Source: Skeletonema tropicum (lineage: Eukaryota; Bacillariophyta; Thalassiosirophyceae; Thalassiosirales; Thalassiosiraceae). Taken from it: a stretch of 64,000 bases of DNA. A program made the translations under genes and the position numbers. Position 1 is the first letter of the stretch; each line of letters starts with the position of its first letter. The notes below the pieces were generated by a model. It was not told the DNA's origin, did not search any database, and saw only the letters and a list, made by a program, of their open reading frames with translations. Where the stretch lies: NCBI GenBank assembly GCA_037178625.1, contig CM074135.1:1304001-1368000 (forward strand), written 5' to 3'. Shown here in pieces: positions 52,576 to 63,010 of this stretch.

Positions 52576-55260
52576 ATGAGGATATCAAGACAATCATTTC
52601 AGAGGCGTCGCAGAAGCGCAAACTCGACAATATTTCGAAATGCCAAAAGAAGAATATTCAATAACAATGGCGAAGGTAGGCGGCACAATGCCGCCCGACT
52701 ATTGCTGGCATTTGTCTCGGTGTCACTGTTTGCTGCATTGCTTATTGCCCCGACACTACTCTCGTCTTCCAATGACGATCCGAACAATAGGTCGCTCCGA
52801 TTGCTGGCTGTAATGAAGTCGAGAAATGAGATGATTCGCAGTGGAACGAAGCCCTCCATACCTAATACGGTGACGATAAACAAAGACCATAATGCTGCAC
52901 CTGCTGCGGCGAAATCTCTTGACGTTAAGCCCGAGATCGTAGTATCCAAACCAATCAAGCCGAAGGAAAAATTAACGCCTCCACCAAATTCAGCCATGAT
53001 TATATTTTACAACCTCTTCATCCCAACTGACCCAGCCGAGGCAAAAGTTGCCATTGACGTACTCACAGAGCAGTTGGGTCAAGTCGCCACATCTCTCAAA
53101 GCAATTTTAAAGAAAAAGCCAACACTTCAATCAGCGATTCTTTACTACAATCTTATTGGCAATGACGTTACATTTCCACCCAAAGAGATAAATGCACTGT
53201 GTCGTAAACTTCATCCAAGTTTAGAGTGCAAATTACGTGGTTTTTATGAACATGCAAGTGAGGCAGTCACATTAGAAGATATTCATGACTTTTGTCGCCA
53301 AGATGATACCGATCAGGGGACTCGGGTGACGTACATCCACTCCAAGGGGAGTTATCATCAAACCCTGGTGAATATGAATTGGAGGCGAGAAATGACAAAT
53401 TCGGTACTGCACCCGGATTGTCAGTATCCACCGGATGACCGCTGTGATGTTTGTGGGTCATCCTTCTACACGCGATTTTCAACAATATATCCTGGTAACA
53501 TGTGGACGGCCAAGTGTTCGTATGTTAGGAAGCTTCTATCACCCAGAGAAGGTGGTGAGTATGACGATAAGAAGGTGGAATCGGTGGCGAAATTTTTGAA
53601 GTACAGATTATGGGGGCAGTTGCACAGCACCTTGTTGGAAGATAGGATAGACTACTTTGGATTAGGTCGCTACCGGTTGGAGCATTGGATAGGTAGTCAC
53701 TCGTCAATACGTCCATGCGAGCTGCATCGTCAAAATGTTACATTTGAACTTATGGTTACAGGCCAAGTGAAGCCAGAACATTATGAGTGGGGAATGGGCC
53801 CTCGTCGTGAAGAGGTGGTGGATGAACTTGTGGATGCAACAAACATGCTAAAGACAGATGAAGATGCACAGTTTAGAGAGTATTACTACTTGCCAGGTAA
53901 TTTGCTCAAGTGGTTCACGCTGTATGGATCCAAGGGTGTGCCATCTTCAAAATCTTGGGCGTGGAGTTTCTTCCCAGCTGGAAACAAGTGGAAGGAGCTT
54001 GTTGAACAGCATGGCGAGAATGCAGTCGAGAAAATGGTAATGGATTCTACAGAAGACTATCATTCGGCCTATTCTGATAACTATGAGAGGGATACATTTC
54101 AAGTTGACGGCGAAGACGAAGCACTCTTTGCTGACTCTGAATCGACAATGACGGTGTTCTATCATATGTCATTCCCTCCAGAAGGAAAGGATAGGCAGGC
54201 ATCATTTGTTGCGGTAAAGACGCAGCTTGATCTACTAGCCATGGGCCAATACAACATCATAAGCCGTAGGTATGAACGGACACGAAAAGTGTTATTGTAC
54301 TACTCAATAGCGGGCGGGGATGACAAGCTTGTTGACTTTGTAACGAAGCAATGCGACGCACTCAAGTCCAAAAACGTAGAGTGCAGAAAACTCGCTCAAT
54401 TTGAGTCTGACAAAGCCAAGGGAGAGACACTGCATCAGCTTCACAACTTTTGTCTTGCAAAGCCATCACAACGTGTCACTTATCTGACAAATCAACTTCC
54501 TGGTCAGTACGATTCCAATTGGCCAGAAATACAAACATCACAAAAAATTCGTGCCTATACGACTGCGGTTACGAGTAACATGTGCCTGAAATCTCGAGAC
54601 ACTTGTAACGTCTGTGGAATGGAATTTTATCCGTTACCCTACAATCATTTCACGGGGAATATGTTCACAGCATCTTGCGAATATGTCAAAGATTTAATGC
54701 CCCCGGCGCAATTTGAGAGCAAAATGAATGACGTTGCTAGTGATGCACTGGTGTCACAACTTGGGCATGTATTCACTACCGAGCTCACACCGCACACTCC
54801 GCAAACTTTGGGAATGGATCATTACTCAGTGGAACATTGGATAGGAAGTCATCCTGACTTTCAACCGTGTGATGTTGCTCCCATATCACGTAGTTGGTTC
54901 CCTCTTAAATGTGGTGGGTCTCATAAAGAAGTAGATTATAGTCGCAGCAATATATACGACTTTCAATGGTCGATAGGCCCGCGGCGCGGCAGTGCACCAA
55001 ATGGACGAATAGACTGTACGGCAGAGCAAAAAATAGCAACCAAGGACGAGGTTTTATTTCGAGAGTACTCCTACTTGGCAGGAAATTTGTACCGGTGGTA
55101 CAAATTGTACAACAAAGCACCACCAGCAGATAGCTGGATATGGCAATGGTTTCCAAAGGGCGATTCATGGTTTCATGGTGTGCAGAATCATGGATCCAGA
55201 GTCGTGCAAGAGCTGACGAAGCCATATGCTGACGAAGGCGTGCCCTTCCGACAAGTATAA
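52576..55260 (+). CDS. Type II membrane protein with two glycosyltransferase-like halves
   Basis: ATG 52576 (context CAACAATGAG) gives a basic cytosolic tail (MRISRQSFQRRRRSANS), one membrane anchor (LLLAFVSVSLFAALLIAP) and a lumenal part. An in-frame ATG at 52486 would add 30 residues. The lumenal part holds two homologous halves. Each has a beta strand (MIIFYNLFIP / MTVFYHMSFP), an ILYYN-type strand, a threonine-tyrosine-(I/L)-H/T segment, CDVCGSSFY or CNVCGMEFY, a GNM-(W/F)-TA-x-C segment, and YR-LEHWIGSH or YS-VEHWIGSH. This resembles algal Golgi glycosyltransferase-like proteins; no CAZy family can be assigned by eye. Confidence 0.6.
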   Translation: MRISRQSFQRRRRSANSTIFRNAKRRIFNNNGEGRRHNAARLLLAFVSVSLFAALLIAPTLLSSSNDDPNNRSLRLLAVMKSRNEMIRSGTKPSIPNTVTINKDHNAAPAAAKSLDVKPEIVVSKPIKPKEKLTPPPNSAMIIFYNLFIPTDPAEAKVAIDVLTEQLGQVATSLKAILKKKPTLQSAILYYNLIGNDVTFPPKEINALCRKLHPSLECKLRGFYEHASEAVTLEDIHDFCRQDDTDQGTRVTYIHSKGSYHQTLVNMNWRREMTNSVLHPDCQYPPDDRCDVCGSSFYTRFSTIYPGNMWTAKCSYVRKLLSPREGGEYDDKKVESVAKFLKYRLWGQLHSTLLEDRIDYFGLGRYRLEHWIGSHSSIRPCELHRQNVTFELMVTGQVKPEHYEWGMGPRREEVVDELVDATNMLKTDEDAQFREYYYLPGNLLKWFTLYGSKGVPSSKSWAWSFFPAGNKWKELVEQHGENAVEKMVMDSTEDYHSAYSDNYERDTFQVDGEDEALFADSESTMTVFYHMSFPPEGKDRQASFVAVKTQLDLLAMGQYNIISRRYERTRKVLLYYSIAGGDDKLVDFVTKQCDALKSKNVECRKLAQFESDKAKGETLHQLHNFCLAKPSQRVTYLTNQLPGQYDSNWPEIQTSQKIRAYTTAVTSNMCLKSRDTCNVCGMEFYPLPYNHFTGNMFTASCEYVKDLMPPAQFESKMNDVASDALVSQLGHVFTTELTPHTPQTLGMDHYSVEHWIGSHPDFQPCDVAPISRSWFPLKCGGSHKEVDYSRSNIYDFQWSIGPRRGSAPNGRIDCTAEQKIATKDEVLFREYSYLAGNLYRWYKLYNKAPPADSWIWQWFPKGDSWFHGVQNHGSRVVQELTKPYADEGVPFRQV

Positions 55261-55321
55261 ATTCAAATTGTAACATAGTAGAAAGGCAATAATGCACAAA
55301 TCTTTACACTGTTACATTTAT

Positions 55322-56662
55322 TTACAACTCTTCACTTCTATCTTCGATTTCGTGATTTTGTTTCGGACCATACGACTTATCCACTATGAGTCGGTTCATT
55401 AAGCTATCAGCACCAAACTTTTTGAATACAAAGGAATGTCCATGATACGATGTAATGCTTAGTGTTTCACCTGGATTTTCCATACTCCCCACATGGACAT
55501 GATCTTCATCGTGATCAACCCAAAAGACATCCACAGGTCCATCCGCATGATTTGTGAATTGGATATCAACTTCGTTCGTATCTCTCTCTTTTCGAGTCTG
55601 TTTTGGAGGTTTGCCATCCAATGCATCAATGGTCATCATTTCCTCCTCATCCAGAGTGAAATCACAACTTTTCAAATTAGATAACTGATGAGACGGTCTT
55701 GTTGATGCAGGCAAAACCATGACTCCTCGTCTGGTTGCCCATTGGATAACAACTGCAGGTACTGAAACATCGTACTTCTTTGCGATGGCTTGAAGCCATG
55801 GACTTGTCATGACGGGGTTATCTTGATAACCCTTATATTTCCACTGATTCCCCAACGTACTGTATCCTTGATACAATATCTTCTTCTCAACTGATCCCAA
55901 TTTGTCTTGTGCTGCATTTATACTTTCAATTCTGCGCCGGATAGCTTTGTCTTGTTTGAAGGGATCAAACCAATTCTGAATCACCATGGGTGCAATCCTC
56001 TTTGTCAGCAGTTTATCCAATAATTGACCATCTACATCACATATACCAATTGATCGGACTACTCCAAGATCTACAGCTTCTTCCAAAGCCCTCCAGCTAT
56101 CTTCCCAAGTCCCTTCTGGCTCATGTGAGCAGATATCTCCCCAACAGCGTGGTTTGTGAATTAGTACAGAATCAAGTGAAGTCACTTGCAATCGATCCAG
56201 TGAGAGCTGAATAGCCTTTTTGGTAGAACGATACCCCAAGTCTTGAGGATGTATCTTTGTTTGCACAAACACATAGTCGTCATTGTTGTCTTGGTATCGA
56301 CGCTTTGCGTCATGCATTGCTTGTCCAACCTCTTCTTCGTGATATCCCCAGGAATGAGATTGTGCAGTGTCAATGAATTGATATCCAATATTAATTGCAG
56401 ACTTTACATCTTTGTATCTGACACCAGAACAACCACCCAGTCCAATCATTGGCACTGTTATGTTGTTTGCCAATGTGAATTTGGGCACTGTTGACTCTGG
56501 CGACATCTTCTTGTCATTTTTTTTGTCATCGTTTGCGTCTGCAGCCCGTAGTTGTTGAGACGATCCTACGCTTATCCCGCACGACATTACAAGCAGCAGT
56601 AGTAGAAGGGCATATGAATATGGCTTGCATTGGAACAGCCGTAGCGGTAGTGGCAGCACCAT
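55322..56662 (-). CDS. Aldo-keto reductase with C-terminal VHL-like beta domain
   Basis: 446 codons, one exon, with a signal peptide (ALLLLLLVMSCGISVGSS). The AKR barrel (about residues 60-355) has NNITVPMIGLGG, FIDTAQSHSWGYHEEEVG, FVQTKIHP with the catalytic Lys, DSVLIHKP with the His, and RSIGICDVDG. The usual catalytic Tyr position is shifted within SHSWGYHEEE, so assignment of that residue is uncertain. After the barrel, about residues 368-425 read IQFTNHADGPVDVFWVDHDE and then LSITSYHGHSFVFK, the von Hippel-Lindau beta-domain pattern (F-x-N, VFW, SY-x-GH-x-FVF). The product probably enters the secretory route. Confidence 0.82.
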   Translation of the reverse strand: MVLPLPLRLFQCKPYSYALLLLLLVMSCGISVGSSQQLRAADANDDKKNDKKMSPESTVPKFTLANNITVPMIGLGGCSGVRYKDVKSAINIGYQFIDTAQSHSWGYHEEEVGQAMHDAKRRYQDNNDDYVFVQTKIHPQDLGYRSTKKAIQLSLDRLQVTSLDSVLIHKPRCWGDICSHEPEGTWEDSWRALEEAVDLGVVRSIGICDVDGQLLDKLLTKRIAPMVIQNWFDPFKQDKAIRRRIESINAAQDKLGSVEKKILYQGYSTLGNQWKYKGYQDNPVMTSPWLQAIAKKYDVSVPAVVIQWATRRGVMVLPASTRPSHQLSNLKSCDFTLDEEEMMTIDALDGKPPKQTRKERDTNEVDIQFTNHADGPVDVFWVDHDEDHVHVGSMENPGETLSITSYHGHSFVFKKFGADSLMNRLIVDKSYGPKQNHEIEDRSEEL

Positions 56663-56976
56663 GATGTTTAATGGCTGTTTATGTGCGTTGTGCTAGGTTG
56701 TGCTCAAATGCAAAAATCTGAAATCTGAAAGCTGTCCAAAGTCCAAAGCAAAGCAAGCTGAGAAGATTTTTTGAATTTTTCACGCGATGAAAATCACGTG
56801 ACTATTTATGCTTCTGTTGTGATGTAACAGAAATCTAACTGAGATTTTGAGTCGTGACTCCGTCAACTAAGATTTTGAAGTCGACGTCACATCACGCATT
56901 GCTCAATAAATGTCAGTGCAATCAATTCTCATTATTGCTCATAGCAAAATGCAATGCTCGATATACTCTCTCTAGC

Positions 56977-58224
56977 ATGATCCTCTCCTTGATAGCAACG
57001 TCTCTAGCAGCATCTGGCTCTCCCGTCAGCGCTTTTGCAACTGCCGCTTCTTCTAGCTCATCGTCAGCTCGATTGGCGCCCATCAAAGCAGCATATTCCG
57101 CCGATTGGATCGATCTGCAATCACTTCCTTCGCCTCCTGGACAAATCCTACCACCACGATCGGGTGCCAATACCATTTCAAGTGGAGGTAAAATTCTCAC
57201 ATTTGCTGGATATGCAGAGGAACTTGTCGATGAGACGGTAGAACGATATGTGGTGGATGATCTTTGGGAGTTTGTACCCTACCAAGAAGAAGAAGAAGAG
57301 AATAGTGAGTGGGGATGGAAGCAACGCATTGCAGCTGGTCAAGACGAGACAAGTCCTGGTCCACGTCTAGCATTTGTCATGGCAGGCTTACCATCGTCTT
57401 CAAATGCATTTGTACTTGGGGGTTGGGATCCGCAAGTACCAGGAACTGGGGGAGTTATCCTAGATGATGTTGCAAAACTAGATTCAGATTCTTTGAAATG
57501 GTCAAACCCAACAGATGCAGATGGCAAGTTATCGTCTATTCCTGAAGGACCTACGTCTCGTCATGTAGCAGTGGCGTTGTCAGATGATACAATATGCTTA
57601 CATAATCATCGTTGTGTAGATCATGTGTTGCTGATGCAAACGTTGGACAAAGAACAAAACAAGGTGCAATGGGTCCGCCAGGAGACGTCGGGAGATGCTC
57701 CTTCATCTCGTGGATTGCACTGTGCAGCAGCAATCGGAACAAACATGTGCATTTTTGGAGGTGCTGCACAAAATCAACTCATGTCAAATGAAGCATTCGT
57801 TTTGGATACGACAACTTGGAGATGGACCAAGATAGATTGCGGCGATAATGCCCCAGCACCTCGCGCTGGTGCATGCTTGTGTGCTTTGGACGACAACTCA
57901 GTACTGCTCTTTGGTGGTGCCAAACCAACAGAAGGTGGATTGTTAGGGCTGAATGACGTGTGGGTGCTTCACGTGGACGATTTCGAAACCGGGAAGGGAC
58001 GCTGGGAATGCTTGATTGAGCATCAAAGTGTGGAGAATGATAGCAGTGGTAGTTCATTTCCTCCAGGAAGAAATGCAGCGACACTCACTGAAATAAATGC
58101 AAAGAAGATGCTACCATGTAGCGCGTGTGCGGAAAGTGATAAGTGCTATTTACTGCAGGGTGGCTGGGCGCCATTTAAGAAGACTTTCAATGATGTGTTT
58201 GTTCTGCGTATTACATCAAAGTAG
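56977..58224 (+). CDS. Kelch-repeat protein with plastid-type presequence
   Basis: ATG 56977 gives a signal peptide (MILSLIATSLAASGSPV) followed by SAFATAASSSSSSAR, matching the diatom plastid cleavage motif with Phe. An upstream in-frame GTG at 56854 is not a credible start. The body forms a Kelch beta-propeller: repeats contain ISSGGKILTFAGYA, NAFVLGGWDP, GTNMCIFGGAAQN, NSVLLFGGAKPTEGG and KCYLLQGGWAP, several followed by DLWEF, DVWVL or DVFVL. Kelch propellers bind proteins; the partner is unknown. Convergent with the next gene, 67 bp between stops. Confidence 0.78.
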   Translation: MILSLIATSLAASGSPVSAFATAASSSSSSARLAPIKAAYSADWIDLQSLPSPPGQILPPRSGANTISSGGKILTFAGYAEELVDETVERYVVDDLWEFVPYQEEEEENSEWGWKQRIAAGQDETSPGPRLAFVMAGLPSSSNAFVLGGWDPQVPGTGGVILDDVAKLDSDSLKWSNPTDADGKLSSIPEGPTSRHVAVALSDDTICLHNHRCVDHVLLMQTLDKEQNKVQWVRQETSGDAPSSRGLHCAAAIGTNMCIFGGAAQNQLMSNEAFVLDTTTWRWTKIDCGDNAPAPRAGACLCALDDNSVLLFGGAKPTEGGLLGLNDVWVLHVDDFETGKGRWECLIEHQSVENDSSGSSFPPGRNAATLTEINAKKMLPCSACAESDKCYLLQGGWAPFKKTFNDVFVLRITSK

Positions 58225-58291
58225 AGAAGTATTCATATTAGAATGGTTCAAATGAGTAAGCTCATTTCTATTATTACAAGATTATACAAAT

Positions 58292-61200
58292 TTATCTCAT
58301 CCATACGTATAAGCAAAAGGCAGCTCCATACATGAATTTCATACCAAAGCTGTGAATAAAATTCCCAGTAACACCATTGCTATCGCGCATCTTGATCCAA
58401 GTTTCAAGATATATGTCAGACTCAAACACACTTTCTTTCTTAGGGCTGTAGTCGGCGCTGGAACTGGAATCCTCATCTTGTTCTGTCTCACTCTCGTCTT
58501 GGTCATCTTCATCGGATTTTGCAAAAAGACTCGCAAGTGATGGCGAGACAGGTTTTCCAACGGTTATTTTAGACAAAGTTGGTCCGGGGAGAGGAGGAAG
58601 TGTTGGATCTGCTCTGTCAAGGACAATATTTGGAATCCCAAATACATGTGTCGGCGATGGTGCTTCAACTGTTGACGGGCTTTTTGTTGGTTTCTTTGTG
58701 GGATTTCTTGTCGGTGTCTCACCAGGAATGATAGGTGGACATTCACTTGTCCAAATGGATTGAGCATTACAATAGATAAAACCTGGCCCACATGATCCAT
58801 ACCGCGATCGACAATGGAGGCTAACTGGGCAAGGGTCTCCAGTGCATTCTAATTCATTCGTTGGTGCCTCCTCAGCTGGAGAAGCACTGGGGGAATTGGT
58901 TCTAGGTTTTGTGTACATTGTTGGTAACACTGGCTTTGCTGTGGCCTTTTCGGGTGCCACTGACGTTGGATTCGGTGTCGTCGGGCTTTGGGGTTGAGAA
59001 TTGTTAATGAAATATGTCGCGATCTTTGATTGTGGCGAAGCAGAAGGTTGCAATGTCGGTTTGGGCGGAATTGAAGGTTCTTCAACTGGTTCTTTCGTTG
59101 GACCCGGCGTGACGGGATTTGCCAAACCAGGTTTTGGCTTGGGCTTTCCTCCCCCACTTGGTTTTGGCTTTGTGCTTCCGTTTGGTTTAGGTTTCATCCA
59201 AATTGGCTTTGGGGAAGGCGCTGCTGTTATGTGCTCCAGTGTGCCATCTGCTGATGGTGGTGGTGATGGTGGTGGTGTAACGACAATTGCTGGTAGAAAC
59301 GTCACAGGTAGTGGTTCAGATGGAAATGGGGCGTTCGATGGCGGCGGAGCAGAAGAGGGAGGTGGAGAAGGTGTTGGTTTTGGACAATCCTTTGACCAAA
59401 TTGCGTCATTGTTACAGTAGATCTCCCCTGGGCCACAGAAGCCATAAAGACTGCGACAGTGACCTCTTTCATTACAAGGCTCTCCACTGCAAGGTCCATG
59501 TGTAGGACGAAAAGTTGTTGGGACTAACGTCGGTGCAGCCGACTGCGTTGGTGCTGGAGTTGGTGGGTTTGTTGGTCTTGCAGGACGTGCGACTACAGTT
59601 ACAGGTCTGACTGGAATTGAATCTTCTGAAATAGGAGTTTTCGTTGTTGGCTTCGCAGTTTCGTTTTCGTTTGCTGTCACCATTGGAGAAGGTTGTGGAG
59701 GTGGTATTGTTGATGGAGAAGGGTCCTTTGGAGGAGGCAATCCTGCTGGTACTATTTCTTCCTCTTCACCACAATCAGACGCGCTGATACAAGAGAACCC
59801 TTCGTTACAATAGAATTGGTCGCCCTCTTTGATGAACACATTGTAGCATGGATCGAAGAAATCGCATTTTTCCTTTGATATAACGTATCCAATGTTAGCC
59901 AATTCGTCAGCGACACAACGATATGATCCTCCGGCTCCAGTCGATGACACTGATTGTTCTTCAACTCCACTGCACTTTGGTGCCTCAACACACTCAGCAT
60001 CTTCGTCGCAATACCAATCGTCTCCAATTTGTATATGCGGGTTATAGCAATCCACAAAATTCATGCATTTGTCAACTGCTATCATGTAACCTCCTTGTAT
60101 CAAAGGTTTTGGAACACATCGGTATGCAACACCACTACTAGCGCTGGCAACAGCAACAGGAGATGAAGTGGTAGCCTTTTGTGGAGAGGGTGTAGGTGCT
60201 TCAGATACGCCACACAATCCAAAAGGCGTCTTTTCATTATCATAAAAACTTGTGCCCGTCTTTATCTCTTCCCCATCATATTTAGCAGTATAGGAGCCAT
60301 TTCCATGCTCACAGCACAAGCCATCCCCTCCTGTGTCTTTGATTACAAACATGTAGCATCCAAGTTTGTCATTGATACATTCCACTGGATACTTTACCGC
60401 CTCCCCTGGTACCAATATATCATTTACTCCCGCAGCAATTACTTCACCCCTTTTGGTATCCTCTACTGACCATGAAGTTTCCTTTGGCCAATAATCCGCA
60501 GTAATGGTAACTTCAAAAGGAACACATGCTGCAGCTTGATTACTGTTGTTGTTTCCTCCATTTGTTCCTATCGTACCATCCTCGTTTGCATAAAAGGAAT
60601 CTGGATAACCCTTCTCCTCTGTACAAGGCGTTAAAGAGTAGCAATGTTCACCAAAGGGGCACTCAGAATCATCTGATGATGGGCATCGTTTCTTACAATT
60701 GGTAATAGCGTCATTCCAATCAGAACCACAGAAAAAGCTCGACATGAGACTTGGCATTGGGGCATATGTTGGCCTTTTCGTTGGTGATTGCGTTGGACTT
60801 TTTGTCGGTATCTGTTCCGTAGGTTCATTACTTGGTGGCATCGTCTCTGTCGGATTTGGCGTTGGCATACTTGTCTCTGTTGGATACATTGTAGGATCTG
60901 GCGTTGTTGGCCTTCTCGTTGGCGGAGGTGTGGGAGTGTGTGTTCGAGCATCACATTGTGTACCAAAGAAACAAATCTGACCCAATGGACATTCCATTGC
61001 AGTCGGACAATGCTGATTACATGAAGTATTGGCGTCGTAAATACTTTTACCACAAAACCAGTGATCAGTAAGATCGTCACTCGGATAATCAAGCGGTTCT
61101 GGAGGTGGAATAGGCATCTCTGTGGGTATTTTTGATGGTCCACTGTGTGGAGATCTCGTTGGTGGTGGCCATGTTGGCCATTGTGTTGGAATGACCATAT

Positions 61201-61849
61201 TCTTGACATTGCACGCAAATACATCGAAGAAACAAAGCTCCCCATACGGACAATGTGCAGACATTCCAGAAGGACAATGGGTCGAACATTTGTTACCTGC
61301 ATCGTCAAATGATTTTCCGCAAAAATAGTGATCAGACGGGTTGTCACTCTTCCCATAGACCGGCCGTTCTGTGCCCCCAGGACTTGGTCTAGGTGGCCGC
61401 GGCCTCGGATCCCCAGGTTCATATCCTTCGTACCAACTCCCATCTCCTCTCTTCACATCGCATTCGGTATTTGCAAAGCATTTCATCCCAAACTCAAAGG
61501 CGTCGCAATCTTCGTCCTTTCCCGAGGGGCAATGCTGTCTTTTCTGGCAGTCTTCATCATCCCAGGCCCACCCGCAGAAGAATTTGTCTTCCGGCAAATT
61601 TTTAGCTAGAGAGTTGCCGCTGGCAAGAATGAATTGTAGAGATAATGTTATTGATAACGAGAGGAATGCTATCAGCGGCGACACAGGTAGCCACCGCCGC
61701 CGCCGCCGCCGTTTTGAGCAACTCTCTATTGCTGGGAGTACTCCTGCTGCACGGACCATGGGCGACGTGATGCTTATCGCAGCCACTTGCACCATATCGT
61801 ATTTGTGGCAAACAGCACTGGGGCTTGTGCATCGACCGACGACACACAT
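58292..61849 (-). CDS. Large secreted Cys-rich, Pro/Thr-rich wall-type protein
   Basis: 1185 codons, one exon. A hydrophobic segment (LIAFLSLSITLSLQFILASG) near residue 65 acts as signal peptide or anchor; ATGs at 61795 or 61768 regions would shorten the N-terminus. Four modules of type FCG, DA, C, CPSG, CP-x-GE, C-F follow (YFCGKSFDDAGNKC, WFCGKSIYDANTSC and others). Then a GDGLCCEHGNGSY domain, two YRCV...YC...C modules, and two modules HCRS-x-YG-x-CGPG-x-x-YCN resembling type-1 chitin-binding domains. PT-x-P-T linkers separate them. This organisation fits extracellular matrix or frustule-associated proteins of diatoms. Confidence 0.72.
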   Translation of the reverse strand: MCVVGRCTSPSAVCHKYDMVQVAAISITSPMVRAAGVLPAIESCSKRRRRRRWLPVSPLIAFLSLSITLSLQFILASGNSLAKNLPEDKFFCGWAWDDEDCQKRQHCPSGKDEDCDAFEFGMKCFANTECDVKRGDGSWYEGYEPGDPRPRPPRPSPGGTERPVYGKSDNPSDHYFCGKSFDDAGNKCSTHCPSGMSAHCPYGELCFFDVFACNVKNMVIPTQWPTWPPPTRSPHSGPSKIPTEMPIPPPEPLDYPSDDLTDHWFCGKSIYDANTSCNQHCPTAMECPLGQICFFGTQCDARTHTPTPPPTRRPTTPDPTMYPTETSMPTPNPTETMPPSNEPTEQIPTKSPTQSPTKRPTYAPMPSLMSSFFCGSDWNDAITNCKKRCPSSDDSECPFGEHCYSLTPCTEEKGYPDSFYANEDGTIGTNGGNNNSNQAAACVPFEVTITADYWPKETSWSVEDTKRGEVIAAGVNDILVPGEAVKYPVECINDKLGCYMFVIKDTGGDGLCCEHGNGSYTAKYDGEEIKTGTSFYDNEKTPFGLCGVSEAPTPSPQKATTSSPVAVASASSGVAYRCVPKPLIQGGYMIAVDKCMNFVDCYNPHIQIGDDWYCDEDAECVEAPKCSGVEEQSVSSTGAGGSYRCVADELANIGYVISKEKCDFFDPCYNVFIKEGDQFYCNEGFSCISASDCGEEEEIVPAGLPPPKDPSPSTIPPPQPSPMVTANENETAKPTTKTPISEDSIPVRPVTVVARPARPTNPPTPAPTQSAAPTLVPTTFRPTHGPCSGEPCNERGHCRSLYGFCGPGEIYCNNDAIWSKDCPKPTPSPPPSSAPPPSNAPFPSEPLPVTFLPAIVVTPPPSPPPSADGTLEHITAAPSPKPIWMKPKPNGSTKPKPSGGGKPKPKPGLANPVTPGPTKEPVEEPSIPPKPTLQPSASPQSKIATYFINNSQPQSPTTPNPTSVAPEKATAKPVLPTMYTKPRTNSPSASPAEEAPTNELECTGDPCPVSLHCRSRYGSCGPGFIYCNAQSIWTSECPPIIPGETPTRNPTKKPTKSPSTVEAPSPTHVFGIPNIVLDRADPTLPPLPGPTLSKITVGKPVSPSLASLFAKSDEDDQDESETEQDEDSSSSADYSPKKESVFESDIYLETWIKMRDSNGVTGNFIHSFGMKFMYGAAFCLYVWMR

Positions 61850-62399
61850 ACTTACACAACAACATCATCTTCAGATCTGCAAGAGTCTTCAATCAAGGCA
61901 ATTCAAAATGAAAAACGTACGAAAGTGAGACCCATACGGTACCAGGCTGTTCTGTTTCCGGCGGGTCAAAAGCTGGTGTCGAGACGGGCGAAATTGCAGC
62001 GAAAGTCGACAAGGAGTTGTTCTCAGCTAGCTCTCAATGACAAACATTACTTTGACATAGTCGCACTGCTCTGACTTTGAGAGGAAATTTACTGGCAAAA
62101 GAAAGATAATCCTTTGATGGCATCCCACAAACCCAACATCTCGGAGTTACTAGCAATGCTCAGACGGATTGCGCGGGTAGAGCGATGCTAAGACGTCGTA
62201 GCTGATGTGAAAGGTCTCATTTGGGCAACATAGAGAGGCATACTAATTCTTGGTCACTTTACTTTTATGCTTGTCATCGAAACGGCATTAAGTATCGAGG
62301 TTACGAGTTAACAGGGATGAGATAAAGTAAGCGACCATGGTGTAAAAAAATTCGCGCGCTTATCGCTGATGAGAAAAACTTCTTAGCTGGCCGGCAAAA
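61850..62399. other. Gene-free stretch
   Basis: About 550 bp upstream of the large wall-type gene. It should contain its promoter. I see no gene or repeat here. Confidence 0.5.
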
Positions 62400-63010
62400 C
62401 CTCATCCTCAATACTTATCGTATCTATCGTCGTCAATATGCGCATGGGCCGCTTCTAGTGGTTCATTACTCTCTGCGGCGATAGTACAGAAGCTTACTAG
62501 CACTGCCCAGACAGAAAGAGTACGTAGAAGTGATGCTACGACCACATACCTGTTTTGAGAGGTCCATTTGAGCTGGCCAGCGGCACCTCATCCACCATAT
62601 CGTATCTATTGTCGTCAATATGTGCATGGGCCGCTTCTAGTGGCCCATTACTCACTGCGGCGATATTACAGAAGCTTACTAGCACTGCCCAGACGGACAG
62701 CGTGTGTAAAAGTGATGCTACGATCTTGTAGATGGCCTGATGAGGACCAAATTGAGCAAGATAGTTGCATTGCATTCAGCCACATCGTATCTATCGTCGT
62801 CAATATGCGCATGGGCCGCTTCTAGTGGCCCATTAGCGGCGATTGTATAGAAGCACATTAGTATTGCCCAGACGGATAGCATACGTAGAAGTGATGCTAC
62901 AATCTTGTAGATGTCCTGATGAGGACCAATTTTAGCCAGCTAGTAGGTTTGCATGCAGCCATTTTGTATCTGTTGTTGTCAGTATTCAGTTGAGCCGCTT
63001 TCAGTTACTC
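62400..63010 (-). repeat. ~183-bp satellite, inverted orientation, three copies plus a decayed one
   Basis: Units beginning TCGTATCTAT(C/T)GTCGTCAATATG occur at 62418, 62600 and 62785 (spacing 182 and 185), with a degraded unit near 62964. Each continues GCATGGGCCGCTTCTAGTGG, AGAAGC(T/A)(T/C)A, TGCCCAGAC and GTGATGCTAC. The reverse complement is the same family as 63373-63840. Confidence 0.85.
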
